From Chrysaora quinquecirrha (Eukaryota; Cnidaria; Scyphozoa; Semaeostomeae; Pelagiidae): 64,000 nt of DNA. Under the pieces are notes generated by a model. It ran no database searches. It saw only the letters and a program-made list of their open reading frames with translations, and was not told the origin of the DNA. The DNA lies in NCBI GenBank assembly GCA_014526335.1, contig JACTAT010000032.1, forward strand, positions 983,026-1,047,025, written 5' to 3'. This document shows, piece after piece, positions 25,301-34,444 of this stretch. Every line of letters starts with the position of its first letter. Position 1 is the stretch's first letter. A program made the position numbers and the translations under genes.

Positions 25301-28300
25301 GCTACCTAACACCTACGGAACCGAAATGCTCACGTTTCTACACAACCCCTAAACTGCACAAAAACCGCGATAACCCCCCTGGCAGACCTATTGTCTTTGC
25401 TAATGGCGACGCTACTGAACGTATTTCAGAATACGTCAGCAATGTCCTCGATACTCTTGTCTTCAAGGTTTCATCTTGTCTTAAAGATACTACACGTTTC
25501 CTTAACAAACTATCTTCACTCGGCACTCTCCCTGATAACTCTCTGCTCGTCACTCTAGATGTTTCTGCTCCCTATACTAATATCCCACATCTTGACGGCA
25601 TAGAAGCTGCCAGGGTACACCTACATAGACGCAACGTACAAGACCCACCCACAGAAACAGTTTCTGACTTTCTCGACATCATACTTAAAAATAACAATTT
25701 CGAGTTCCACAGTAGATTTTACTTAAAGGAACACGGTACCGCCATGGCACTCGAATGGCACCCTCTTATGCCAATCTATTTATTGGGTGCTTTGAGGAGA
25801 GAGCCCTAAATGCTGCCCCTTACAAATCTCTTGCTTGGTGGCGGTACATAGACGACATTTTTTGATTTGGACTCACGGGCAAGACAAACTCACAGATTTC
25901 ATATCCATCCTTAACAGCACACATCCTAACATCAAATTCACTCAAGACATCTCCACAAGTTCCATGCACTTTCTTAACGTCACTGTTAAACTCAGGGCAT
26001 CTTTTAAGAAATTTTGACTAGTGGGCCAAACCATCGGGAGGGCCTGATTCGTTAGGAAAAAGTTTAATCTAAACAGCCCTGAAACCTCCAAGCATTGGAC
26101 TGTTTATCAAGGCAATGAAGCGGGTCATGCTTTCTCAAGAACTTTTGTAACTTCAGTGGCCTGCTGCACACCTCTTTACCGGGGAAGAAGTAGTTTTCCG
26201 TCATTGAAGGAAACATGAGACATGTGTGCCAAAGGCATTCTTTCAAAGGGGGGTATGGGGCATGCTCCCCGGAAAAATTTGGAATCTTTTGTGTCCAGAG
26301 TCGCTCTGGTTGGGTTTCCGTGACGGAAAATATATGCTATATATACTAACTAGAAAAGCATTCTATTTCACCAACGTAATGAAACATAACATGCCCCATC
26401 TTACCAAGCGATCCATGGTTTTCCGACCTTTTTTAAAGCAGTTCGTTGGTCTTGTATCAAAAAATTGAATGCATGAGTAAATAGCATTGCTTTAATTGGC
26501 AATGGCTTCTACAGTGCCATTGATGCATATTTAGATATAGACTCGAGTTTCTTTATGAGTTTCGAGCTGCAACAATCGGCTTGGTGACTAAAAACATGCA
26601 TGTGGTTTTCATAGTAGTGTTATGATATAATTTTGAATTCAGAACAAATGGTGAATTCTATATTTAGGAAACTATTGAAACAGTTTTGTTTTGGAAAGGG
26701 CCCACACTAGTGGGCCAAAAGCCGAAAATTTTGCTCTACTACTGGGCCAGGAAAAGGGCCCACTGGGCCAATGGCCCAGTAGTTACAATGCTAAAAGATG
26801 CCCTGGTTAAACTTAACAGTGACAAATCTCTCTCCACAGACTCTCTCTATGCATCAAACCTGCAGACACTCCTCAGTATCTTCTTAGCTCATCAGCACAT
26901 CCAAAACACACTAAACGCTCCATTCCACATAGTATTGCCCTCCGACTACAACGCATTTGCTCAGACGACAGCACATTTAAGAGACCCATCCACGAACTAC
27001 CTAAGTGCCTTAAACGGAGGGGCTTCAAACGCGACATGCTAAGAACGAAATACGGAAAGCTTCTAACGTTACCCGACAAGACAATCTTAAGACAAAACCT
27101 AAAAGACATAATGATAGGACTCCTTTTGTGGCAACCTACAACCCTAGTAATCCACAATTAAGTCTATCATTACAGATTACTTGAACATCCTACAGAACGG
27201 ACAGGACTGCAAAGCTTTTCCACAGCTACCGATACTCAGTTACAGACGCCCTAAAAACCTCAGGGTCAACCTGGTTAGTGCCGAAATCAAAACCGACACT
27301 ACCGGTGGTCTCCGGGGTATCTACAATTGCTCCTCCTCACGCGACTGCAACACTTGCAAGGAAATACAGAACGGGCCAATACTGTCACATTTACTAACTC
27401 TGGCAAGACTTTTAACATAACGCAAAACTCAACTGCAACTCCACAAACGTTACCTACCTCCTAAATTGCAACGAATGTATACAGGACAATAAGACAGACT
27501 GCCAGTACATTGGACAAACAGGTAGATGAATACGTGACAGACTTAGCGAACACAGACGTGACATAATACATAAACGACATGACAAATCAGGCGTTGTAGA
27601 ACACTTCTGCAAGCATGGTCATTCGTTACAAGACTTACAAATACTACCACTGCTACAGATACGAGACAAACGCGAGAGTATAGCACACTCTTACCTTAAG
27701 CCATGAATAGGACTGCAGATCGCTAATCCCTCACTAACTATTTTATTCTAACCACTTATTCGCACTTTCTTCTAGCTACTCCTTTAAGTTTTCACACATT
27801 ATTATAAGCTGCCTATTCTTATACTCGTTTCTCTACAACTATCTCTCTCCTCTTGCATCCCTATTCATCCATACCACACGTACATTTTTATTAATGATTT
27901 TTAACCTCGCTTTCACGTGAACCAATTGTAATCAACCAAACTAATTCAAAATCTGTATATATTCGATTGATTTGTAATATCGGTTAGATTTCATTCTCAT
28001 TAGCCCTGAAGACGTCATTTTCCTTTTATTATATATTTGTATTTTGCTGCATATATTACACCACAGCATCAAAGAATAACAGCATCTCGATATATAGTGA
28101 AAAAACTCCTGTTTCATTTTTTCTACCATCAAAAGTTGAACAAAATTTAGCATATTACTGCCTTTTAACTTGCAGCCTTCTGAACTTTCGCTAGAGTCCG
28201 GGAGGTTGTGGGATGCCATGGGGAGCTAACCTCCCCGGACTCTAGCGAAAGTTCAGAAGGCTGCAAGTTAAAAGGCAGCAAGTTAAAAGGTAGCTGAGTG

Positions 28301-30429
28301 GTATCTTGTCTTTCCAAGGCTAAACTGGTACTAATATTCACCCGCATCGCGGGTGTCAAGGTAAAAACACACCCGCATCGCGGGTGTCAAGGTAAAAAGC
28401 TAGTCTACTTGTAATGGTAAACATATAAGAGAATTGATAAAAGGGTATTAAACTGTGGACAAAAAAAGAACATTATCATCATCATCATAATCATCATCAT
28501 ACTTATCAGCACCGTCAAAATTATCATTATCGCCATCATCAACTATTACATGTTAATCACTATTAGAATCATCCTCATCATCATCATCATTACCATAATT
28601 ATAATCATATTCATCATCATCATCATAATCATCATCATCATCACAATCATCATTACCTTCATGTTATCAAAATCATCATCATCATCATCATTATAAGATG
28701 AAAGCTGAAGGTCAAATATAAGCTAAGTTTTATAAAACAAAACCTTGGGTGGGGTAGTAAGCCAGTGAGTCACGGAGGGTAAGGGTATCTCTGACTGTGT
28801 TCCATCCACTTGAATTCTAATGCAACGTTTCTATGCCCTGTCTGCACTCGAAAATCCTATTATTAACAGCCTAAATAAAAGTCAAGCAGTTCGATGGTAA
28901 ATGCCTAATGAAATTTTTTGCCACCAAATTTCCAGATCTACTGAGAATATTCCAAACGCTCTTGTGTCAACTTAAGACGCAAAATTAGTAGTTTTAATTG
29001 CTGCCAAAATTTGAAAATCCTATCCGTATCTCATCGCAGACTTTAATTTTAAATGTCCTTTATGAACAATAAATATCTCACTATATCGGAACGATTTTCA
29101 TTTTGTGTGTTTGTGCTGTGAATTGTCAAAGGAACATTCAACTTGAAGGCCGAAAAATATATGGCCTCTTAGTAGTGTTGCACATGCATTGAAACAGTTA
29201 AACAAAAAGTTTATGGAAGTAATGTGTCGATTTATGGAAATAATCAAGGCAAGAACTCTTCTTGAAAATGGTAAGAATATGAGTAAAATTCCAAAATAAA
29301 TTACAGTCTCCTAGTGTCCTTTGACGTCCTTTGACCCCTGAAAACGTGAAAACGTACTTACCAAAAACGCGAAACAACCAAAAATTGCCCAAAACCAGCC
29401 AAAAGCACTCAAAACGAACCATAGCTCGATAAAAAGCACCCAAAACCACCAAGAAATGTCCAATTCACCTGGAATGATCTATTAAGTGGCAGAAAATCCT
29501 TGAAAAATCACCAGAAACTCTCATGTTCTTTGAAATTTCATTCTTAACTCTTGAAATTATACTTTCGCCTTGGGACTTTTGTTGACATAAAAAGCTTTTA
29601 CATTGCTGTAGTCGGAAAAGCCTTTTTTGTTCACAACAGTAATGTAGTATTGTATTTGAGCGTGAAGTTGAGAGATAAGACACAATCGCACGCTGCCAAT
29701 AAATATACCGTTGGGAAAGGTATCCATTGTCTGGAAAGTGTGTTTCATTTTGATATCTCAAAATATCTTGTAAGAAAGACTACATCATAACTAAATCGTA
29801 GTAATGTAATCGTGAAGGCTCTGCTACAACCACAATGTCACCATTTGTATTTATGGTCGTGCGATAATCGTACGAAAAGAAATTCTCACGTCTCAAGATT
29901 GTGCGATAGTCGCACGACAGTCAATTTTTTGTATGGAATCCAGGCTTTTAAAGCCGCAAGTCATTGAATAAACCCCTGAGAGTTGCACGCAAAAGATTCA
30001 ATGTACGTGTAGTGAAAGGAACATAATAGATGGCCGCAATCAAAACCAAAACTTGTTGAAGTCGAGATAAAATCGAAATTTTAACCATCTTACGTTTCTC
30101 AAAAGATTTAGAAAAATACGGCATGCACTACCTGGGCAGAAAGGGCTTCGATTAAAAAATAAAGCGCATTTCTAGGTGCCCCAAGACTGGAGCCTTTCTT
30201 GTTGAATCGAACAATGGGCCATAACAATGGGGCAACCTGATTTGCATTTAAGCATATTAGTAATATAGGAAATGGCGCATTATTAAAAAAAACGACTAAC
30301 CATTTTTGTTTGAATGGTGAATGTTAAAACTTCTCCATCTTTAGATGCATTGAGGATCAAAGCTTCATATGGTAATTTATCTTCCTTATTATTTTCATTG
30401 GGATTAGGAAAGTTATTTTCAATGCAATC
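10299..30429 (-). CDS. PX-domain (sorting-nexin-like) gene, partial exon set
   Basis: Five minus-strand exons at 30301-30429, 20605-20712, 14180-14240, 13660-13735 and 12431-12514, and a sixth at 12065-12139, each have acceptor and donor dinucleotides. The exons at 30.3 and 20.6 kb join in phase 0, and those at 14.2, 13.7, 12.4 and 12.1 kb join in phases 2, 0 and 0. The first two give the front of a PX domain (lipid-binding, endosomal sorting): a strand ending FTIQTKM, then LRQYEDFEYLSHCL, which matches the conserved R-x-Y-x-D/E-F-x-x-L block. The 14.2 and 13.7 kb exons give DDFSRECRKLQ and YLDLVIA...LLKAFLTEE, typical of the last PX helix. The 12 kb exons are helical, as in the BAR-like region of SNX5/6-type nexins. 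At least one exon is missing between 20605 and 14240 (the proline loop), and the start and end of the gene were not found. SNX identity is inferred. Confidence 0.7.
10330..12064. other. probable intron, nothing recognised
   Basis: AT-rich. A 78-codon plus-strand frame at 11108-11344 is unassigned. Confidence 0.4.
12065..12139 (-). CDS. exon of PX-domain gene (helical region)
   Basis: Acceptor atatcaattccag, then 75 nt (25 codons) in phase 0 beginning DIDDELQNIRNFTDQCAF, then donor GAG|gtgaat. It follows the 12431-12514 exon in phase 0. Amphipathic helix-like, and compatible with the coiled BAR region of a sorting nexin. Confidence 0.65.
12431..12514 (-). CDS. exon of PX-domain gene (linker/helix)
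   Basis: Acceptor gagtttttgttgtacag, 84 nt (28 codons, phase 0 at both ends) starting APARANLRKGILASLKD, donor AAA|gtaagg. The length is a clean multiple of three and the donor is close to consensus. Confidence 0.7.
12515..13022. other. intron, nothing firmly recognised
   Basis: At 12935-12975 the sequence tctgatgaagcctggaatgc followed by gtgcgaaac resembles the 3' tail seen in some Penelope-like or LINE elements, but no coding remnant adjoins it. Confidence 0.35.
13023..13300 (+). repeat. dispersed repeat R1, copy B
   Basis: Direct relative of 655-930. The two share ctgattggtgcatttcga, an agactcttc-aataatt-tatt block and flanking order. Confidence 0.6.
13660..13735 (-). CDS. exon of PX-domain gene (end of PX domain)
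   Basis: Polypyrimidine tract plus cactcgacaag acceptor, 76 nt giving YLDLVIAEKALNEDKLLKA after one split-codon base, donor AAG|gtctga. The first base completes an Asn codon with the last two bases of the 14180-14240 exon. The pattern LxxYLxxVxxxxxLxxDxLLxxFL is typical of the last PX helix. Confidence 0.75.
14180..14240 (-). CDS. exon of PX-domain gene (late PX domain)
   Basis: A T-rich tract and ctaattgaag acceptor, 61 nt, donor CAAAA|gtatgt. The frame that continues into the next exon reads KEFKTVAGDDFSRECRKLQ, so the preceding exon must end with a single split-codon base. The 20605-20712 exon ends in phase 0, which proves that one exon lies undetected between them if the gene is intact. 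Confidence 0.7.
14440..15310 (+). pseudogene. non-LTR (LINE) reverse transcriptase fragment
   Basis: One frame reads LLTGVPQGSSIFYIFVNDL, the reverse-transcriptase B-motif region, then CNFADETTLYACD and ISDWFKDNRMCANSAKFQ. These are the RT fingers/palm blocks of jockey/CR1/L2-like LINEs that are abundant in cnidarians. The catalytic FADD appears as FADE, and further on (for example LAFK*) the frame is broken by stops. Later text such as LCTFSRIRPFLNKEKAKIL and KNHQNQSYMWKFF matches the C-terminal extension of the same family. The 5' half (endonuclease) is absent, as is usual for 5'-truncated LINE insertions. It lies in an intron of, and antisense to, the PX-domain gene. Confidence 0.8.
15311..16900. 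other. intron, no recognised gene
   Basis: Overlapping frames of up to 118 codons at 15550-15919 occur on both strands without a recognisable family; the minus-strand frame has a Leu/Phe-rich hydrophobic stretch. At 16268-16306 an A-box-like tggctcagtgtgg is followed almost at once by ggttcgagcc, too close for a tRNA. Confidence 0.4.
16901..17095. mobile_element. 195-bp inverted-repeat (MITE-like) element
   Basis: acaaaatcggctaacattgc is mirrored at the right end by ctagccgatttgt. The arms extend about 45 bp, through caccaatttcaggtcacatg and its imperfect inverse catgtgacctcaaatggg. No target duplication was recognised. Confidence 0.6.
17096..17648. other. intron, nothing firmly recognised
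   Basis: A frame at 17149-17379 and its antisense were considered for the missing PX exon but not accepted. Confidence 0.4.
17649..17725 (+). repeat. GAT microsatellite
   Basis: gatgatgatgatga-type runs with gacgatgatg interruptions. Confidence 0.85.
17931..18515 (+). pseudogene. Ty3/Gypsy pol fragment (RT end and RNase H)
   Basis: There is no long frame here, but the three plus-strand frames together spell a Gypsy pol core in order. YRSFTLT comes first (Gypsy GYYRRFI), then QCEKAFCQLK, then PVLRFPKFGQPFIVDVS (consensus PVL-PDF-PF-L-TDAS). VCDGVLSQ, TIKEAFALVC, WHVYLAG, NSDHNAL and RLSPWLSELEEYNC follow, and finally YTIGK...KVGALSE (consensus Y-PGK-N-ADALSR). The catalytic RNase H Asp appears as Val-Ser and stops are frequent, so it is long dead. 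It is antisense to the PX-domain gene and lies in an intron. No LTRs were seen around it. Confidence 0.75.
18516..20604. other. intron, nothing recognised
   Basis: AT-rich, with no frame above 70 codons that looks coding. A PX exon coding the proline loop is expected somewhere between here and 14.2 kb but was not found. Confidence 0.4.
20605..20712 (-). CDS. exon of PX-domain gene (core PX motif)
   Basis: Acceptor ctatttgccttctttttag, 108 nt (36 codons, phase 0 at both ends), donor GTG|gtatgc. It starts NESERYEGGVIVLRQYEDFE and continues to LSHCLSAHND. The RQYEDFEYL segment is the PX phosphoinositide-binding motif (R[R/Q]YxDFxxL), with its basic residue present. It joins the 30301-30429 exon without a split codon across a 9.6-kb intron. 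Confidence 0.8.
20713..21239. other. intron with small local duplications
   Basis: gtctgtgggttgctg-type (20910 and 20957) and gccagtatgaaat-type (21037 and 21105) motifs are each duplicated over short distances. No gene. Confidence 0.5.
21240..21500 (-). pseudogene. Ty3/Gypsy gag fragment
   Basis: The minus-strand frame reads ARYCEFQNIDKEIKAQIEVG and then LRRYAFRKPNLTLTKLLAYG. This is the conserved part of the retrotransposon gag domain of metazoan Gypsy elements (CDF..D.EIK.QI......LRR.AL..P.LTL..LL..GR). Just after AYGG the match continues in another frame (PMEINESEARGIEGIE, consensus EVSE-QA-GIE), which shows a frameshift near 21325. Only about 70 residues remain, and there is no zinc knuckle or LTR nearby. 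Confidence 0.65.
21501..23605. other. intron, minor repeats only
   Basis: 22022-22065 repeats the motif at 9014-9055 (gctgacgcggtaacctttct). Between 22562 and 22880 the word gttctccac and its inverse gtggagaac recur several times, which may mark an old inverted-repeat element. An 85-codon frame at 22713-22970 is unassigned. Confidence 0.45.
23606..24650 (-). pseudogene. inverted terminal copy: PLE endonuclease end
   Basis: The minus strand reads LRTKYRKLLTLPDKTVLRQN and GLLLWQPTTLVFHN, the same region as the plus-strand copy at 27.03-27.16 kb. The GIY-YIG segment follows, with stops. Divergence from the right copy is scattered substitutions and short indels. The outermost 350 bp is the noncoding tail. 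Confidence 0.75.
24651..25992 (+). pseudogene. Penelope-like reverse transcriptase, broken
   Basis: Across shifting frames the order of PLE RT blocks is kept: LNFCPTPQNIDWNEI, IIKPADKGSCTVVMD, FYTTPKLHKNRDNPPGRPIV, LLVTLDVSAPYTNIPH, FYLKEHGTAMAL, then the catalytic block WWRYIDDIF, and LNSTHPNIKFT. A stop follows MDNRN near 25175, and a T-run at 25858-25863 shifts the frame after YIDD. The two catalytic Asp residues and the TLDV Asp are intact. The frame continues into KL...NSDKSLSTDSL after the hAT-like insertion at 25993. PLEs copy into telomeric or internal sites using this RT with the GIY-YIG nuclease. Confidence 0.8.
25993..26805. mobile_element. 813-bp hAT-like non-autonomous element
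   Basis: The terminal inverted repeat cagggcatctttta is present exactly at the left end and inverted at the right end. Both sides carry the 8-bp direct repeat gttaaact (25985-25992 and 26806-26813). An 8-bp duplication and CAGGG-type ends fit the hAT superfamily. Subterminal regions contain repeats of the word gggcca, inverted toward the two ends. No transposase was seen. It lies inside the Penelope RT and is therefore younger than that element. Confidence 0.85.
26814..27720 (+). pseudogene. Penelope-like element: linker and GIY-YIG endonuclease
   Basis: After the insertion the RT tail reads NSDKSLSTDSL and then, in shifted frames, LRTKYGKLLTLPDKTILRQN and ILSYRRPKNLRVNLVSA. A cysteine cluster (CSSSRDCNTCKEI) follows, as in the PLE linker. 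The GIY-YIG core is VTYLLNCNECIQ then CQYIGQTGR; after one TGA the same frame gives IRDRLSEHRRDI and FCKHGHS. This is the single-strand-nicking nuclease that primes PLE integration. At least three frameshifts and stops make it inactive. Confidence 0.8.
28159..28277. repeat. near-perfect 49-bp hairpin palindrome
   Basis: 28159-28207 is the inverse of 28228-28277, with one extra C in the right arm and a 20-base spacer. Arm perfection suggests recent origin or selection. Part of the arm (gcaagttaaaagg) repeats once more directly after the right arm. Confidence 0.9.
28339..28398 (+). repeat. two tandem copies of a small hairpin unit
   Basis: The unit cacccgcatcgcgggtg (a self-complementary hairpin) plus tcaaggtaaaaa occurs twice, at 28339 and 28370, a 31-bp period. 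Only two copies, so not a CRISPR array. Confidence 0.85.
28472..28700 (+). repeat. ATC microsatellite cluster
   Basis: Long runs of atcatcatc interrupted by catcaccgtcaaaattat-type text. Confidence 0.85.
28701..30300. other. intron, nothing recognised
   Basis: Short overlapping frames at 29465-29790 on both strands look like chance. At 29858-29925 two short palindromes (tcgtgcgataatcgtacga and tgtgcgatagtcgcacga) lie 40 bp apart. Confidence 0.4.
30301..30429 (-). CDS. exon of PX-domain gene (start of PX domain)
   Basis: Acceptor cttgttttatttcag, 129 nt (43 codons, phase 0 at both ends), donor ATG|gttagt. After an Asn/Glu-rich lead (NPNENNKEDKLPYEA) comes ILNASKDGEVLTFTIQTKM, which fits the first two PX beta strands. 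It is the most 5' exon I could identify. A start exon should lie at higher coordinates. Confidence 0.75.
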
Positions 30430-31530
30430 CTGAAATAAAACAAGAAAAACATTTATCCAAATCATCAAAGTTAAGAAAAACATTTTTCAGTGGCGTAGCC
30501 ATGGTTGGTTTCATATATAGACCGCACCTGATGCAAAAGATTCACAGGATACGACTTAGGTACACTTTTTAAGCAGCTGGTCAATAAGCAGCTTGGGCTG
30601 AGACTATGATAAAATTTTTGGTTGAGATAGCTTACCTTATACATAACCTCCAACTAAGGAAAAGATATAATTCAAACGGCGTTACTAACTAAAACGTAAA
30701 ATCAAAACGAGAAACTAGCGGAACGACTCTAGAACAAGCAGGACGACCGAGGGACAAGCAGAATGACATAGGAACAGCCATGTGGGCTTGCGCAGATGAT
30801 AAGGCGCGTTTCTCTTCAACAATGGAGACCGATAAGGTTATTGGCAATATTGAGGAATATTCACAAGGAAAAAGAGAGTTGAAGAAAGGCATAAAACAGC
30901 AGATGAGACAAGGAAGAAAAAACAGTTAAAAACACAAATGGTTGCTTATATTTCACCCTAGCAATAAGGGCTTTTCAGAGGTAAATAAAAGTTTGACATT
31001 ACAAGCTTGAATTGATGAGAATAATTGAATATTTTCTCTCGTTTCTCAAAGTTAATTATTTTAACAACTTGCTTCGACACAAGTATCATGGATCCAGCGG
31101 GACAGCTTGTTATCATTTTCTTAAAAATGATATTAGACGTTATCTTTGTTCTTTGTTAAACTTTTAAGACTCCGTGTTGCAAGATCCAGTTATTTTCAAT
31201 TTTCTTTTCTTCCAAATAAAATTTCACCTGCTGATCGAAAACTAACTTTTTATAATTCATAATTGTTACTCTTTGTGAATTTTTAATCTTTTACCATGAC
31301 GAATTTTCATAGTTTATTTCTTTCTTTTCTGCTTTCGTTCTGTTTCGTTTTGGGACATGTTCTTATATAAAAGAAATGAAGAAATAATTTAAAAGGAATG
31401 CACACTTTCACATGAAGAAACTGAGTTCTCTGGAAAAGTAAGAAACGTTCAGTAGTAACAAGGAAAGATTATGAAACTTTTCAATCTTATTCTATTAATG
31501 ACAAAAATAACAACAACAATATTAATTTCA
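30430..31530. other. gene-free
   Basis: Frames at 30471-30892 on the minus strand are unrecognised. A cagtggcgtagccatgg at 30487 resembles a hAT end, but no partner end was found. Confidence 0.4.
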
Positions 31531-31644
31531 TAAACAAAAAGCTTTCCGGCTAATGTCATCTTCAGTTGTTACAAAATGTCATTTATAATTACATACACAT
31601 TTTCTACAGCATAAGATGGCATAAGCCGAAAAGCTCTTTGTTTA
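31531..31644. repeat. 114-bp imperfect palindrome
   Basis: taaacaaaaagctttccggc at the left is matched by the inverse of gccgaaaagctctttgttta at the right. The arms of about 30 bp continue through the inverse of agatggcat. Probably a tiny foldback element. Confidence 0.7.
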
Positions 31645-32821
31645 TAAAGTAGATTTTGTTGTTTTTATTACTCATGATTACCAAAAGATCGTAAGATAAG
31701 CAAACTTGTCAGAAATTTAACACAAAAAACGACATGTTTTAGTTTCGAAAACATGTTTCGATCATCCTGTGATCATCAACAGCTAAAATTTACAGATTAA
31801 TTTGAGCAATTTATACATTGTGCCTTCCCATCCCTCTGGTGGGAAATTACATAGGTACAATTTAATTGCTGCTAACCTTACCCATGTAAAGCAAAAATTT
31901 TGCAAAATGAATAAAAATGTACATTATGATCACGGTTACACGACACAGGATCGGATCGGATCCATTTGGAACCGATCCCGTTTTTGAGGGATGTTTACAC
32001 GGGATCGGATACAAAAGGATCCGCTGAAATTTTCTTTGAGTTTACTTCGAACCAGAGGTGTTATCGATAAAAATGGCGCCTGAAATTCGAAAATAACAGA
32101 CTTATGTAACAAGCCTTGCTGGGGTCTTGCTTTTGTGATATTTAAGTAGACGTTCGAAACAGGAGATTTTTCTACACAGTTGTTAGGTCAATAGTTAAAA
32201 TTTTCCTGCAAATTCAGCTTGATTTTATGTTGTAAAATTTTGTTTTTTACTCTTGAAAAGCGACTGCTTCGAATTTGAGGCTACAAACACAAAGAAGATC
32301 ACTAAAGAGCAGAAATATATCTTTGTTGAGTCTGAAAGCAAAGAAAACAAAGCTGAGTTCAGTCTGCGATGTTAAAATGCCCTTGATTTTACATATTGAT
32401 TGACCTCGTTCACTTTCCAGATACTTTCGAATCCGACAAGCCCGTTTACACGGGACCTCCGTGGGATCAGAACCGTGCTGGATCGCTTGATCGCACCATT
32501 TCGCTCCTCAAACATTGGATGTATGGCTACACTAAAGCATTTGGCCAGGACCCAGAAAAACATCCAACCTTCGTGCTACATCAAATTTACATTTGAAAAC
32601 CCTCCTGACTTATTACAGGCTCGAACTTGTGTTTACTGCCTCCATAGTCAATGCCATCTCTCTGAACATTTCACAATACTAGTGATGGAAAGCAAATAGA
32701 ACAGTGTCAAATGAAGAACAATTTTGCTTAAGATTTCCGTACAGCTCATCACGTTACGCTATAAAAATGATATTTAGTTTTATAATATCTGTCACCTGAA
32801 TTTCGCGTCCCATCAAAATTC
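31645..32821. other. gene-free
   Basis: cacgggatcggat-type text at 31940-32010 and a related acacgggacctccgtgggat at 32450 suggest an old repeat. No gene recognised. Confidence 0.4.
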
Positions 32822-33410
32822 GGCTATCTAACACGGAATATGGAAAGACGGAATGGAATGACGGAATGGAATGCCGGAATGACGGAATGGAATGAGGGCC
32901 TACTTAGTAAATACCTTGAATTTCACCTGAAAATGCTTATACATCTTTGCTTTGGCTTCTAAGTAACAGATAAATGTCAACAAATCATCGAGATCGATTG
33001 AATTTTACGTTTTATAGCACTATTCCATGCTTTCTAAAACGATTTCGTGTTTTCTAAAACGATTCCGTGTTTTCTAAGACGATTCCGTGTTTTCAAAAAC
33101 GATTCCATAAAATGCTTGGGAGTCCCCTTTTGTCTGAAAATTGATTGTCAGAGAATTTGAGTATTGACAAAACTGTCTCATTCATATCTAACTCATTCAA
33201 TTTAATGACAATAATGGCGAGCAATTCCTTTAAAATAGCTTTGTAGATGTCCATGGATTGTAAAGCATGTTCATTTATGTAATTTTTGTTCGATTTTCCT
33301 TTGATTATTTGATTATGTGATTATTTTCCTTTTTGAAGACAAGGAGGCAATTTGTGGTTAAACTCGCCAAACTCACCCCATATTGTATTTGTAGAAAAGT
33401 AGATTTTCTA

Positions 33411-34214
33411 GGCAGTCTGTAAACCACGAAATCACGAAATGAGGAAACCAAATCACGAAATGGCGAAATCACATGAAAATAAAGCAAAGCAGTGCATTAT
33501 ATCTATTTAGTTTTCTGTTAGTTAATGCAAGTCTTGAAATCTCTTTCCCCATTACCTCTTTACTCGAGCAAAAACAAGTAAATTGTTGATTAAACGAACA
33601 CCTTTTCGGGAGATTCCCCACTTGCTTTTCACGCAGGAATTTTCTGATGAAGTTTTGGACACATTTTTTGGCTATATAGATTCGAGAAATAGACGCTTAA
33701 TAAAAATTCATATCATAAACCATCTTTTTAGTGTCAGAAATATAAATATTGTATTAAGAAAGTACAGTATACATAAATCAGACAAGGAATTATTCAAAAA
33801 CGGTAGCACTAGTTTCATAAATTGGAGTTGATCTTCATCTTAACTCCTTCCTCGTAGTTCTAAAAGTTTCTTAACGTGTCTAGTTCTAGGTTTCTTATAA
33901 ACCGGTTTCTTATACAAAAAACGTGTATTTCTCTAATCTATATAGCCAAAAAATGTCCGATACTCCATCAGAAATTCCCTGCGTGAATAGGAAGTCAGGG
34001 AAGTGGGGAATCTCCCGAAAAAGTGTTCTTGTTTGATCAAAAGTTTACTTAGTTTTTGCTCGAGTAAAGAGGTAATTGGGAAAGATTTCAAGACTTGCAT
34101 TAACTAACAGACAACTAAATAGATATAATGCACTGTTTTGCTTTATTTTCATGTGATTTCGCCATTTCGTGATTTCGTTTCGTCATTTCGTGATTTCGTG
34201 GTTTACAGACTGAC
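33411..34214. mobile_element. 804-bp Mutator-like inverted-repeat element
   Basis: Arms of about 280 bp start g(g/t)cagtctgtaaaccacg followed by aaatcacgaaatg repeats, and are nearly complementary across their length. The 9-bp sequence gattttcta flanks both ends (33402-33410 and 34215-34223). Long terminal inverted repeats with a 9-bp target duplication are the hallmark of Mutator-like elements. It is nested in the foldback element and is the younger of the two. Confidence 0.85.
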
Positions 34215-34444
34215 GATTTTCTAATATAATCCTGGCAAAGTCAAGAAATAAGGTTGAACAAGAAATTGCACAAAAGTTCGAGGCGCATTTATTGAAGGCA
34301 CAAAATTGGAGGGGCGCATTAAAAGGTAAGGTATTAAGGAAAGAGCGTGACTATTTCTTACTGTACAGCTTCTTTATATGAAAAAGCTATAGCAAAAAGG
34401 CGAACAGAACAGTCAAAAGTTACTTAAATTGCTTGGAACTGAAA

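Larger units (their letters stand above)
23606..28001 (+). mobile_element. Penelope-like element with inverted end copies
   Basis: The core (24.6-27.7 kb, plus strand) encodes a Penelope-like reverse transcriptase followed by a GIY-YIG endonuclease, both broken. The 3' portion (from the post-RT linker through the endonuclease and the untranslated tail) is repeated in inverse orientation at the left edge: 23606-24650 is the reverse complement of about 26.9-28.0 kb. Penelope elements are known for such tandem or inverted terminal copies (pseudo-LTRs). The match ends at atgagaatgaaatctaacc on the left and its inverse on the right, giving 4.4 kb. A hAT-like element interrupts the RT. Confidence 0.8.

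Noticed and set aside
28339..28398. CRISPR-like repeated hairpin
   Set aside because: Only two directly adjacent copies without spacers, in animal DNA.
30487..30503. hAT-like end cagtggcgtagccatgg
   Set aside because: No matching second end within several kilobases.
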